Shown: positions 53,981 to 62,628 of the stretch, piece by piece
How the letters are laid out: every line of letters begins with the position of its first letter
How positions within the stretch are numbered: the stretch's first letter is position 1
Assembly (NCBI RefSeq): GCF_012844305.1
Contig: NZ_JABANE010000006.1
Coordinates: 81,887-145,886 of the forward strand
Length of the DNA stretch: 64,000 bases
From: Flammeovirga aprica JL-4
GTDB lineage: Bacteria > Bacteroidota > Bacteroidia > Cytophagales > Flammeovirgaceae
Reading direction: 5' to 3'
The notes under the pieces: generated by a model
Seen by the model: only the letters and a program-made list of their open reading frames with translations
Databases searched by the model: none
Told to the model about the DNA's origin: nothing
Program-made: the position numbers and the translations under genes

Positions 53981-53995
53981 AATCATGACCTTTTT
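53958..53995. terminator. Bidirectional terminator between the TPR gene and ald
   Basis: A perfect stem of at least 14 bp (AAAGGTCATGATTT and complement) has a six-base loop containing the TPR gene's stop codon. An A run lies on one side and a T run on the other. Confidence 0.93.
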
Positions 53996-54016
53996 GTTTG
54001 TTGGTACTGTACTGTC

Positions 54017-55141
54017 TTAAGCTTTCGCTAAAAGAAAGTCCTCAACGTTTTTATATTCAAGACCGAATGCATCAGCAACAGCTTTGTACACTACATCGCC
54101 ACCAATGATGTTCAAACCTTTCTTTAACTCTTCGTTATCACGGCAAGCCGCTTCCCATCCTTTATCAGCCAATTGAATAGCATAAGGAAGTGTAGCATTT
54201 GTCAATGCAAGTGTAGAAGTATAAGGAACTGCACCTGGCATGTTCGCTACGCAATAATGCATTACGCCATCTACTTCAAATACTGGCTCAGCGTGAGTTG
54301 TTGGTTTTGTAGTTTCAAAACATCCACCTTGATCAACTGCAACGTCAACAAGTACTGCACCGTCTCTCATTGAGCTTAACATGTCTTTTGTGATCAAGTG
54401 AGGAGCTTTTGCACCTGGAATCAATACCGCACCTACTACCATATCAGCATCTTTGATTTCTTCACGGATATTGTGCTCAGAAGAAACCATAGTTTTCACG
54501 TTTGCTGGCATGATGTCGTCCAACTGACGTAAACGGTAAAGGTCAATGTCCATAATAGTAACATCAGCACCCATACCTGCAGCAATCTTAGTAGCTTGAG
54601 TACCCACGATACCACCACCGATTACAATAACTTTAGCTGGTTTCACACCTGGAACGCCACCAAGTAAAATACCTCTGCCACCCATTGGTTTTTCAAGGTA
54701 TTTAGCACCTTCCTGAGTTGCCATTCTACCAGCAACCTCTGACATTGGAATCAATAAAGGTAAGCTTCTGTCCGCTCTTTCCACTGTTTCGTAAGCCAAA
54801 CAAACAGGCTTTTGCTCAATCATAGCACGTGTCAACGGCTCATAAGAAGCAAAGTGGAAATACGTGAATAATAGTTGATCTTTTTTGATTAGAGAGTATT
54901 CTGCTTCAATTGGCTCTTTTACTTTCATAATCATTTCAGCAATTGCATAAGTTTCCTCGATAGTAGGAAGCAATTGAGCACCTGCAGCTGCATATTCTTC
55001 ATCAGAAAATCCACTGCCAATACCTGCTGTAGATTGAACATAAACGGTGTGTCCTCTTTTGATAAGCTCTTTAGCTCCACCTGGAGTTAAAGCAACACGG
55101 TTTTCATTGTTCTTAATTTCCTTTGGAACGCCTATAATCAT
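54017..55141 (-). CDS. ald: Alanine dehydrogenase (canonical)
   Basis: The 374-residue enzyme has normal length and motifs: GVPKEIKNNENRVALTP with the substrate Arg, MKVKEP with Lys, FTYFHFA with catalytic His, and VIVIGGGIVGTQATKIAAGMGADV for NAD binding. VDVAVDQGGCFETTKPTTH is also present. It oxidises L-alanine to pyruvate and ammonia with NAD, or the reverse. It is the second family member in the window, more typical than the one at 25735-26967, and pntAA is a third relative. It is convergent with the TPR gene. The 235-bp region between it and the M23 peptidase gene on the same strand is mostly AT-rich. Confidence 0.96.
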   Translation of the reverse strand: MIIGVPKEIKNNENRVALTPGGAKELIKRGHTVYVQSTAGIGSGFSDEEYAAAGAQLLPTIEETYAIAEMIMKVKEPIEAEYSLIKKDQLLFTYFHFASYEPLTRAMIEQKPVCLAYETVERADRSLPLLIPMSEVAGRMATQEGAKYLEKPMGGRGILLGGVPGVKPAKVIVIGGGIVGTQATKIAAGMGADVTIMDIDLYRLRQLDDIMPANVKTMVSSEHNIREEIKDADMVVGAVLIPGAKAPHLITKDMLSSMRDGAVLVDVAVDQGGCFETTKPTTHAEPVFEVDGVMHYCVANMPGAVPYTSTLALTNATLPYAIQLADKGWEAACRDNEELKKGLNIIGGDVVYKAVADAFGLEYKNVEDFLLAKA

Positions 55142-55313
55142 GTCTAAAATGTGTTATATGAGTTACGTATGTGTTATAAAAAATAGGTTTCCTCTACAAT
55201 GAGGAATGGAAGTTATGTGTGCTGCAATATATAAACGGAAATTTAGTTAATTAATATTTTTAAAATTTTTTTTCGTTTTTAGGGCTAAAATGTATGAATT
55301 CTTCCGATTTGAC

Positions 55314-55355
55314 ATAAAAAAATCCCCATATACAGAATAAAAAGTATATGGGGAT
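55314..55355 (-). terminator. Terminator of the M23 peptidase gene
   Basis: A perfect 12-bp stem (ATCCCCATATAC with GTATATGGGGAT) is followed on the minus strand by TTTTTTTATG. Confidence 0.92.
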
Positions 55356-55376
55356 CACTATTATGATGTGTGTAAT

Positions 55377-56357
55377 CTAGTATCCTAATGATTGGTTTTC
55401 AACCGATGCTTTTTCTAATAATGTAGCATATTGATCTGCTGTAACATCTTTAGAGAAGTAGCGGATAGGGTTGACCTTTCTTTTCTTATGGATCACTTCA
55501 TAGTGTAAGTGAGGAGCAGTTGAAGAACCTGTACTACCTACTTCACCGATTTTTTGACCTCTGTTCACTTTCTGTCCTTTCTTCACATAGAACTTAGACA
55601 TGTGAGCATATTTAGTAATATATCCAAAACCATGGTCCACTTCAATTTCCCATCCATAACCACGGTTTGATTTTCTTGCTTTGATCACTTTACCATCTCC
55701 AGTAGCATAAATTGCTGTGCCTTTTGGAGCGGAGAAGTCAATACCAGCATGCATTTTCTTCACTTTCAGAATGGGGTGGATTCTCATACCAAAACCTGAA
55801 GCCAATCTCTTTAAATCTTTGTTGTCTACAGGCTGAATAGCAGGAATTGCCGCCAGCATTTCTGATTTATTCAGTGCCAAGTCAACAATTTCATCGTAAG
55901 ACTTTGTCTGAATATACATTTGTCGTTTCAGGTTATCAATTTTTGAAAGTGTCCCCAAAATCATATCCTCTCTAGATAACTTCTTATCTAAAAGGTCTTG
56001 ATATTTTTGGCTACCACCAGTACCTGCATGACGGATTTCATTTGGAATAGGCTCAGCTTCAAAAATTACACGATAGATTTTATCGTCTCGGTCTTGAAGA
56101 GAAACTAAAACATTTTTTACGTCATCTACTTCTTTCTGAAGCAGTTTGTGTGAATAGAGTAAATCTGCATTTTCCTTCTGCAAACGAGCTTCCTTTGCCG
56201 AAGGGAAATATTTTATATATATAGCCGAAAAGAAAAAGCCGAATAAAGAGCAAGCAAACAACAACCCCATGATATTGATAAACATATCAAAGGGAGATGT
56301 TCTAATGCGCTCATAACGACAGGTTTCCGTATCGTAATAATATTTAATTTTTGCCAT
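55377..56357 (-). CDS. M23-family peptidase (LytM-type), membrane-anchored
   Basis: The 326-residue protein has a transmembrane segment at about residues 27-48 (INIMGLLFACSLFGFFFSAIYI) that anchors it in the inner membrane. A coiled-coil stretch (about 52-90) follows, then the peptidase domain at about 190-300. The zinc ligands are visible: His in MRIHPILKVKKMHAGIDF (with the HxxxD pattern), and the HLHYEV motif near the end of the domain. These residues look intact, so it should be an active murein endopeptidase cutting cross-links during growth or division. The KIKYYYDTETCRYERI N-terminus is typical of Bacteroidota members of this group. It is probably a single unit. Confidence 0.92.
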   Translation of the reverse strand: MAKIKYYYDTETCRYERIRTSPFDMFINIMGLLFACSLFGFFFSAIYIKYFPSAKEARLQKENADLLYSHKLLQKEVDDVKNVLVSLQDRDDKIYRVIFEAEPIPNEIRHAGTGGSQKYQDLLDKKLSREDMILGTLSKIDNLKRQMYIQTKSYDEIVDLALNKSEMLAAIPAIQPVDNKDLKRLASGFGMRIHPILKVKKMHAGIDFSAPKGTAIYATGDGKVIKARKSNRGYGWEIEVDHGFGYITKYAHMSKFYVKKGQKVNRGQKIGEVGSTGSSTAPHLHYEVIHKKRKVNPIRYFSKDVTADQYATLLEKASVENQSLGY

Positions 56358-56482
56358 ATTTCAATTGTGAAGACCGAAGCCTTCGATATTTGAGTTTCAA
56401 ATATACAAAAAAAAACTTACATGGTTTTTTACACTTTTTTAGGGTGTGTATTGAGAACGTTAAAACAGCTTTTGTATTGTAT

Positions 56483-56687
56483 AAGTTCTAGGACAAAAGT
56501 AAACGAGTGTTCCGTGCACCATAGTTAAAACTATGGGCAGGTGATACAATAATCTAATCAAGACTAAAGTCTTGAAGATTGATAACGTAAGCAGTACTTT
56601 AGTGTTGGTGGAGTCAGTATCACCTGCCCATGACTGAAGTCATGGTGCACGTAATTATTGTTCCATTTCTTTATTCAAAGTACTTAT
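56483..56687. repeat. 205-bp element: terminal repeats of the AAGTACT family around a REP-like cruciform (copy D)
   Basis: The left end TAAGTTCTAGGACAAAAG is almost identical to that of copy C, and the right end AAGTACTTA mirrors it. Inside, a perfect 15-bp inverted repeat (56534-56548 with 56618-56632) lies within an outer 9-bp pair (GTGCACCAT with ATGGTGCAC). Three small hairpins stand out: CATAGTT-AA-AACTATG, AAGACT-AA-AGTCTT and CATGACT-GA-AGTCATG. Such hairpins with GACTRAAGTC-like cores resemble REP elements mobilised by REP-associated tyrosine transposases. No transposase gene lies in the window. It sits in the divergent region between the M23 gene and the gene at 57091. The remaining 400 bp of that region (56688-57090) shows no feature I can support. 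Confidence 0.75.
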
Positions 56688-57090
56688 ACCTATAAAACAA
56701 ACGTCAATAGTGAACAGTTCGCTTTAATCTGATTGTTATTCGTAATTAGAGAAGAATTTAATAGCCTAATTTGAATAAAATATAGGCTTATTCTTAGATT
56801 AACAATGTATTGTATCGATTTTGTTTGTTTCGTAATACAGTCAAATTAATTTTGAGACCGGAAACAAAAACCATCATTATTTATCAATAATGAGTACGGT
56901 TATTTAAATATAATTTCAACATTATTAGTGGTTCCAAACTTGAACTAATTATTTAGCAGACTAGAAATTAAATAAAAAAACAGTTGGTGTTTTGTATTAA
57001 AAGTAAAGCAAACTTTTTGGTCCTATAAAACTAATTTATCAAAAGTGCGGCCCATTTCTAATGGCATTTTAACGTAAACTAATTATAACA

Positions 57091-58599
57091 ATGAAAACTA
57101 TTATTTTTTCATTCTTTTTATCATGCTTAATTTTTACTTTTTCAAACGTATCTCACGCACAATTTAAACTTCCTAAACTCCCCAAGGAAGTGAAACAGGC
57201 ACAGAATGAGGTAAAGAAAGCAAAGAATGAAGTCAATCAAGTAAAGAAAACTGTTGATTCTACCTTGAATACTGGCGGTAGTAAAAGTTCTGGAACGAAG
57301 AAAAGCACAAGCTCATCGTCTTCAACAGCATCAAAATCTTCTTCCTCTTCCTCAAGTTCAAAAAGTGATAATGTTTTATGTGATAGAGCGATTAATGGTA
57401 TGGAAAATACTGAGGCGAAAATCATGGAACTTATGGCAAACCGCGAATGGGAAGGTTATAAAAGTAAGTTGTATAATTATAACTATCACTTAAAAAATTG
57501 CAGGAAGAATGAGTGTGATGATCTTGACAAGTATGAAAAAAGATATGTTGAGCTTGATAGTATTATTCAAGTGTATTTACATGAATTACAGTGCGAAAAA
57601 TGGGTTAATGGAATTATCGAGGAAAATAAAGAAAATCAGGAGTACTTTGATAAAGGGTTAGTGGATAAAGTTTCTTCAGGGACGTGGATGTTTGATAAAA
57701 TTAAGAAGTTGGAAGAAGCAGACTGTGGTGTAGATTGTACTTTATATAAAGAACAAGCTGAAAAGTGGAGCGACATTAGATCCAAATATTATTTTCAGGA
57801 GAATAAAGAAGAACTCTTCAAAAAGGCATTGCATGCTAAGAACTATATGGAAGAGATAAACAAAACTTTTGAGAGAGGTTTAGATCCGAAGGTTGATACT
57901 TTTACTGTAAAACAGGCAACTGAAGCATTAAAACTTGATGTGATAAAATTGTTAGTAGAAAATGGAGTAGCCTTAAATTTTGAAGAGGGGACAGCATTTG
58001 ATTATGTAGGATATAGTTCCAACGATGAAGAGCACTATGCTGTTTTATTGTATTTAAAAGAAAAAGGAGCGAAGATAGAAAATTCTGATGGAGAAAAGCT
58101 GGCCTTCTCTTCAGTAAGACATGCTGATTTGAATTTATTTAAAGCAGTAGAAAAGTATCATAAATTTACTTGGCAACAATATGAGAAATTTTACAATAGA
58201 TGTAAAGGTACTAAGTTGTTTAATAAAGATATTGCCACATACATTGGAGGTGTATTGAAAACTAAAAATGTTGGAAATAACTGGAATGATTACTATGAAG
58301 GGATAAAAGATGCAGCATTAGAGGCTAAAATGCGTGCTCTGTTTGATAAAGAAGGGTATAATTATAAAGTTGTCGACCTTAAGATTGGGAGTGACCGTTG
58401 GGTTATTGAAAGAAATGAATTAACGGGTATTGTTGTAGGTAAATATCTAGTAACGTTTATCTATTTAATAGATGCAAAGGGTGTGTGTGGTGTCAAGAAA
58501 ATTATCTTTTATAGGTCTTATAATGGAAACTCATATGAGCCTATGCATGTTGGTGCTCGCAAGGCATTCACATTAGTAAATTGTAGTAATGTGAACTAG
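57091..58599 (+). CDS. Secreted protein with coiled-coil, Ser-rich linker and ankyrin-like repeats
   Basis: The 502-residue protein has a signal peptide (1-24, ending SHAQ). A Lys/Glu heptad-like helix covers about 25-60, and a linker almost entirely of Ser with Lys/Thr covers about 62-93. Two more helical domains follow, with paired cysteines (CRKNECDD, DCGVDC). Residues about 270-350 resemble two ankyrin-type repeats (VKQATEALKLDVIKLLVENGVALNFEEGTAFDYVG and EEHYAVLLYLKEKGAKIENSDGEKLAFSSVRHADLNLF). The C-terminal 120 residues are beta-rich with DRWVIERNELTGIVVGKY. I do not recognise a named family. It is probably periplasmic or on the surface. It is a single unit with a terminator. Confidence 0.78.
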   Translation: MKTIIFSFFLSCLIFTFSNVSHAQFKLPKLPKEVKQAQNEVKKAKNEVNQVKKTVDSTLNTGGSKSSGTKKSTSSSSSTASKSSSSSSSSKSDNVLCDRAINGMENTEAKIMELMANREWEGYKSKLYNYNYHLKNCRKNECDDLDKYEKRYVELDSIIQVYLHELQCEKWVNGIIEENKENQEYFDKGLVDKVSSGTWMFDKIKKLEEADCGVDCTLYKEQAEKWSDIRSKYYFQENKEELFKKALHAKNYMEEINKTFERGLDPKVDTFTVKQATEALKLDVIKLLVENGVALNFEEGTAFDYVGYSSNDEEHYAVLLYLKEKGAKIENSDGEKLAFSSVRHADLNLFKAVEKYHKFTWQQYEKFYNRCKGTKLFNKDIATYIGGVLKTKNVGNNWNDYYEGIKDAALEAKMRALFDKEGYNYKVVDLKIGSDRWVIERNELTGIVVGKYLVTFIYLIDAKGVCGVKKIIFYRSYNGNSYEPMHVGARKAFTLVNCSNVN

Positions 58600-58631
58600 G
58601 GAAAATATAATATCATCCAATTTTTATTTGA

Positions 58632-58663
58632 AAGGGATCAAGCCAAAACTTGATCCTTTTTTT
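58632..58663 (+). terminator. Terminator of the Ser-rich secreted protein
   Basis: AGGGATCAAG pairs with CTTGATCCTT over a six-base loop and is followed by seven T. Confidence 0.92.
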
Positions 58664-58824
58664 AATATCAAAAAATATTGACTCTTCATTACTTACTCAA
58701 GCGGTACAAATACCATAAATCTAAAGGGAGTAATGAAATTTGTATGTCATAAAATTTGGTGAAGTATGCTTGTAAACCTACCTTAATTGATAGAATACTT
58801 ATCTAACTATTAAAATCATTAATT

Positions 58825-59784
58825 ATGAAACAAGGGTGGTTGACATTGCTTTTGACATTTTATACCATTTTGTCATTTGCTCAAACTAAGATTTTTTTGG
58901 ACAGTGAATTGAAAGAGGCTAAACCAGAACAGGAGGCAGACTATTTTATAATTTCAAAAAAAGGAAAGAAGGTAAAGGACGGTTTTCAGCATACCATTCA
59001 CTTTTTGAGTGGAGAAGTGTATGTCATTTATAACACTAGCAAGCCAAATTTCAAAGCGCCCAAAGAAGGTGCTTTTGTGACTTATTTTAAAAATGGAAAT
59101 AAGAAGTTAGAAGGAGAGTACCGTCAGCGTTTACAGATAGGTGTTTGGAAGTTATATCATGAGAATGGACAAGCCAATTTGGAATATGAGATAAAAAATA
59201 AGGAAATACTACTATTGAACGGCTGGGATGAACTCGGAAAGCAAACTTTAAAAGGAGGTAATGGATATATAAAATATATAACGAATAAATCAGATAACTT
59301 GGGACTGACTTACGGCAAAGCATTAATCACCGTAGAAGGTAAGGTGAAAAACAAGCAGAGAGATCAGTTTTGGGAAGGCAAATACATTTCTTCCGGGAAA
59401 AAATACTTTGAAGAAACCTATAAAAATGGAAAACTGAAGAAGGGTGTGAGTTGGGACAAGCATCAAAATCAGTTCTCTTATACTAAGTCAAATGTATCGG
59501 CTACTTATCCTGGAGGCAATGAACAGCTATACAAGCATTTGGGTAAAGCAATTCGATATCCTCAAGAAGCAAAAGCGAATGGAGAAAGAGGTAAGGTTCA
59601 TGTACAGTTTGTTGTTTTGCAGACCGGCAAAGTTTCAAATTTAAAGATCGTAAAAGGAGTGTCAGAATCCATCAATGAAGAAGTACTTAGAGTAATGGCA
59701 TTGTTGCCTGATTGGGAAGCGGCACAATTAAAAGGTAAGCCTATAAAGCAGAGAATGAGATTACCTGTCACTTTTGACTTTTAA
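58825..59784 (+). CDS. MORN-like repeat and TonB C-terminal domain protein
   Basis: The 319-residue exported protein has a signal peptide (1-19, ending SFAQ). MORN-2-like repeats occur at about 90-125 (FVTYFKNGNKKLEGEYRQRLQIGVWKLYHENGQANLEY), the pattern of the YwqK-type antitoxin-like family. A TonB C-terminal domain covers about 225-319 (YPGGNEQLYKHLGKAIRYPQEAKANGERGKVHVQFVVLQTGKV and DWEAAQLKGKPIKQRMRLPVTFDF). TonB C-terminal domains on periplasmic proteins without a TM segment are thought to bind outer-membrane receptors or other partners. With no TM anchor, this protein cannot energise transport like TonB itself. It is a single unit. Confidence 0.86.
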   Translation: MKQGWLTLLLTFYTILSFAQTKIFLDSELKEAKPEQEADYFIISKKGKKVKDGFQHTIHFLSGEVYVIYNTSKPNFKAPKEGAFVTYFKNGNKKLEGEYRQRLQIGVWKLYHENGQANLEYEIKNKEILLLNGWDELGKQTLKGGNGYIKYITNKSDNLGLTYGKALITVEGKVKNKQRDQFWEGKYISSGKKYFEETYKNGKLKKGVSWDKHQNQFSYTKSNVSATYPGGNEQLYKHLGKAIRYPQEAKANGERGKVHVQFVVLQTGKVSNLKIVKGVSESINEEVLRVMALLPDWEAAQLKGKPIKQRMRLPVTFDF

Positions 59785-59802
59785 GTTCGTGTAAAATAGA
59801 TT

Positions 59803-59858
59803 GAGGTGATAAAATCGACCTATTCAATTGAAATATGGACGGCTTTATCACCTCTTTT
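59803..59858 (+). terminator. Terminator of the TonB C-terminal protein gene
   Basis: GAGGTGATAAA pairs with TTTATCACCTC across a 30-base loop, followed by TTTT. The loop is unusually long. Confidence 0.7.
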
Positions 59859-59891
59859 GGTATAGAAGGAAAGTCATTTTTGTGCTAAAAC

Positions 59892-62366
59892 TTAATATTC
59901 AGCGATATGCTCAAAGTTTTTACCACCTTTATACTTTATATTCATTATATCATCATAGTTTAGAGAAATCATTTTTCCACGCAGGTCTTCACTTTGAATT
60001 CTATTGTAACTAACATCTAGTTCACGCAGTTGAGGAAGACTGAATAATTCCTGAGGCAAGAAGACAAGGTTATTGTGAGATAGATCCAGATATTTAAGCG
60101 TTTTTAAACGTTTAATTTTTTCATCTATGTTGAAAACTTTTCCATGGCTAAGATTACAATATTCGAGATTTCTCATTCTTTCTAACCCAGAAAGGGATTC
60201 AATCTGATGGTTGGTGATTTCTAATTTTGAAACGCTGCTGCGTAAAATTGATTCAGGAATTCTTTTCCACCTTACACCTTCTAATGAAAGGTGAGACAAT
60301 GTCATACGGGAAGGAAAATAGTTGAAATTATACCCCTTTGTTATTCGAATTTCTTGCAATCGTTTTAAACCGACCAATGATTCGGGAAGTCCTTTTAAAC
60401 TTTCACAGCCGATCAGCAGAAGGTTTTGCAGGTTTTTTAATTTCCATGTGGAATGCGGAAGTTCAGTAAGTCTTTTACAAGAAATAAAAGCAAGTTCTTC
60501 AAGTTTTTGCAACTCTTTTATATTATCAGGAAAAGTTCTCGGAGTGCATTCCTTCAGGTGTAAGTCGAATAGACTTTTGATCTTATGAATGTTTTCATAG
60601 CTCCCGAGTTTTGCTTCTAGCCATTGAAGTTCCCTAAAAGATGAGCCTACATCAGCGGGTAGTTTTTTTAGGTAGCCAATACTCAAGTACTCTAATGATT
60701 TATAGAAATAGAGAACTTTTGGAAAGTGATTGATATTGGAACCTATAAGTGTAATTTTTTTAATCGGTAAGTCCTTCATTGAATTGGGCAACGTTCTTAC
60801 AGAAGTATAGGATAAATCAAGATCGCTTAACTTTTTGAGGCCTGATATGAAATCAGGAATTCTTTTGAGAGGATTCTTATAGAAAGACATTGAAGACAAC
60901 TCTTTAAAACCGGCTACAAACGAAGGTATTTCTTCAATATTTCCCTCCATGAATGCGAGGTCCTTCATATTTTTGAATGCCTTCAACTCTTCAGGTACTT
61001 TACTGATTGTATCAGAATGAAAAGTTACTCCATAAACATGATGGTTTTCAAAATCTATTGCTATTTGAGTCTTTGGACCATATTTTATATAAAGGTTTTC
61101 AATAGCTTTCCTCTCATTGTAAAACTCAATGTCGTCGCCTAAAGTAAGGTATGTTTTAGGATAGTCTTCATATGGGTTTCCTTCTAAGTGAATACTTTCA
61201 TCTTCTAGTTTTAGACAGTTGTAAAGTGCTATATTCTTGATGATAATTTGATTGTGATCAAAGTTTACATACTCTAAATCTTTTAACTGCCCTATTTCAT
61301 CAGGAATACTTTCTATGAGGCCATTCGATAAGGTCAAGTATTTTAAAGTATACATTGCTTCGATTCCTGAAATATCTCTGATCTGATGATGTGTGATTTT
61401 TAAATTGATAACATTGCTATTGAAAATGCCTGCAGGAATACTAGTCCAATTCACATGATTTGCTTCAATTTTCCCCACCTTCATATTATCTGGAATGTTA
61501 GATAAGCGATGACATTGGTCTAGCTTTAATAGACCCAACTTTAGCTTTGCCGTACGTTCAGGAAGACTTTTCAGGTTGGTGCATTTGGTGATGAGTAACT
61601 GCTCAAGAGATGCGAGTTCACCTACAGTATTTGGCAATGTTTCAAGGTGAGGACAATTATCAATGCTTAGTACCTTTAACTTTTTAAGCTTGAAAATATT
61701 ATCAGGAAGGATTTTACCTTGATAATTATACAAGTGGAGTTGCTGAAGTTCAGAGAAGTCACTAATATCTTTTTGTCCCTGATAGTTTAAGGATAGCAAC
61801 TGAAGTGAATTAAAATAATTCAATACAGTCGGATATTCAGCAATGTTGGTGTTTTCCAAACAAATTTTCTTTAAAGGCAGTGTTTTTAATTCTTGAGGAA
61901 GCTTGTCAATAGGATTGTCATTCACATATAAACTTTCAATTTTATCGCAAAGTGCCAGGTAATCTGGAATCTCTTTCAGCTGATTATTGTCAATGTGAAG
62001 TACCTTTAAGTTTTTGAAATTAGTAATAGCGTAAGGGATGTTTTTGATGGCGTTATTACTGATATAAAGCTTTTCAAGTTTATGAAAATTAAAAATCTGC
62101 TCAGGAATCTCTGTTAATGTAGAATCACCCACTAGAACAATAGAAACGACATTCTCTTTTTCCTCATCAAATGAATATCTGAAGCTATATCCAAACTGAT
62201 CATCTAATTCATGGAGTATTGACAGCTCAAATTCATTCTCGAATTCCTTATCTTTTTCGCAAGAATTATAAAGCGCGATTGGACCTAATAGGATACCAAA
62301 AATTAAAAATTTTGTAGTAATTATTTCTAGTATTTTTTTCCCTAATGTTCTAAAAGAAATGTTCAT
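59892..62366 (-). CDS. Leucine-rich-repeat lipoprotein with internal duplication
   Basis: The 824-residue protein has a lipoprotein signal (FLIFGILLGPIALYNSC). About 30 leucine-rich repeats of the L-x-x-L-x-L-x-x-N/C type follow. The chain contains two large, similar halves. The first (about residues 65-390) includes VNWTSIPAGIFNSNVINLKITHHQI; the second (about 430-810) includes VRWKRIPESILRSSVSKLEITNHQI. Other segments line up in the same order, including DKIESLYVNDNP with KKLSDLDLSYTS and NCPHLETLP with SCKRLTELP. An ancient tandem duplication of the repeat block explains this. The repeats would form two curved protein-binding surfaces on the outside of the cell. No enzymatic domain is present. 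It is convergent with the TonB C-terminal protein gene. Confidence 0.88.
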   Translation of the reverse strand: MNISFRTLGKKILEIITTKFLIFGILLGPIALYNSCEKDKEFENEFELSILHELDDQFGYSFRYSFDEEKENVVSIVLVGDSTLTEIPEQIFNFHKLEKLYISNNAIKNIPYAITNFKNLKVLHIDNNQLKEIPDYLALCDKIESLYVNDNPIDKLPQELKTLPLKKICLENTNIAEYPTVLNYFNSLQLLSLNYQGQKDISDFSELQQLHLYNYQGKILPDNIFKLKKLKVLSIDNCPHLETLPNTVGELASLEQLLITKCTNLKSLPERTAKLKLGLLKLDQCHRLSNIPDNMKVGKIEANHVNWTSIPAGIFNSNVINLKITHHQIRDISGIEAMYTLKYLTLSNGLIESIPDEIGQLKDLEYVNFDHNQIIIKNIALYNCLKLEDESIHLEGNPYEDYPKTYLTLGDDIEFYNERKAIENLYIKYGPKTQIAIDFENHHVYGVTFHSDTISKVPEELKAFKNMKDLAFMEGNIEEIPSFVAGFKELSSMSFYKNPLKRIPDFISGLKKLSDLDLSYTSVRTLPNSMKDLPIKKITLIGSNINHFPKVLYFYKSLEYLSIGYLKKLPADVGSSFRELQWLEAKLGSYENIHKIKSLFDLHLKECTPRTFPDNIKELQKLEELAFISCKRLTELPHSTWKLKNLQNLLLIGCESLKGLPESLVGLKRLQEIRITKGYNFNYFPSRMTLSHLSLEGVRWKRIPESILRSSVSKLEITNHQIESLSGLERMRNLEYCNLSHGKVFNIDEKIKRLKTLKYLDLSHNNLVFLPQELFSLPQLRELDVSYNRIQSEDLRGKMISLNYDDIMNIKYKGGKNFEHIAEY

Positions 62367-62430
62367 GTTTGCTTTTTGATGTTAGTTTGATGTAGTATTG
62401 ATGATAATTATATTGAAGAAATAGTTTTAT

Positions 62431-62565
62431 CAAGAACTACAAAAAATGTTAGATTTAGTGAGGCGTAAATATACAATAGAAGGAGATATATGCGGTAATA
62501 ATAAATGATATTTTGAGTCCTTTTTCAATAGTGGAATTAAGAGAGTTTTTTGCCTTAGTACTTAC
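62431..62565. repeat. Degenerate element with AAGTACT-type ends (copy E)
   Basis: AAGAACTACAAAAAA on the left and CCTTAGTACTTAC on the right resemble the ends of copies A and B. Inside are AAATGATA, TTTTGAGTC, AATAGTGG and GAGAGTTTTTTG in the same order as in copy B but with about 30 bases missing. It looks like a decayed or shortened member of the family. Confidence 0.35.
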
Positions 62566-62567
62566 AA

Positions 62568-62609
62568 TAAAATAAAACCGACCCCTTTAGTAAAAAAGAA
62601 GTCGGTTTT
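62568..62609 (-). terminator. Terminator of the secreted protein at 62629-63348
   Basis: AAAACCGAC pairs with GTCGGTTTT across an 18-base loop, and the minus strand then reads TTTTATTTTATTG. Confidence 0.82.
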
Positions 62610-62628
62610 GATTGAAGATATATCAAAA

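Noticed and set aside
56561..56574. Terminator for a gene in the 56358-57090 gap
   Set aside because: The hairpin AAGACT-AA-AGTCTT has no T run and is part of a larger cruciform, and there is no gene to terminate.
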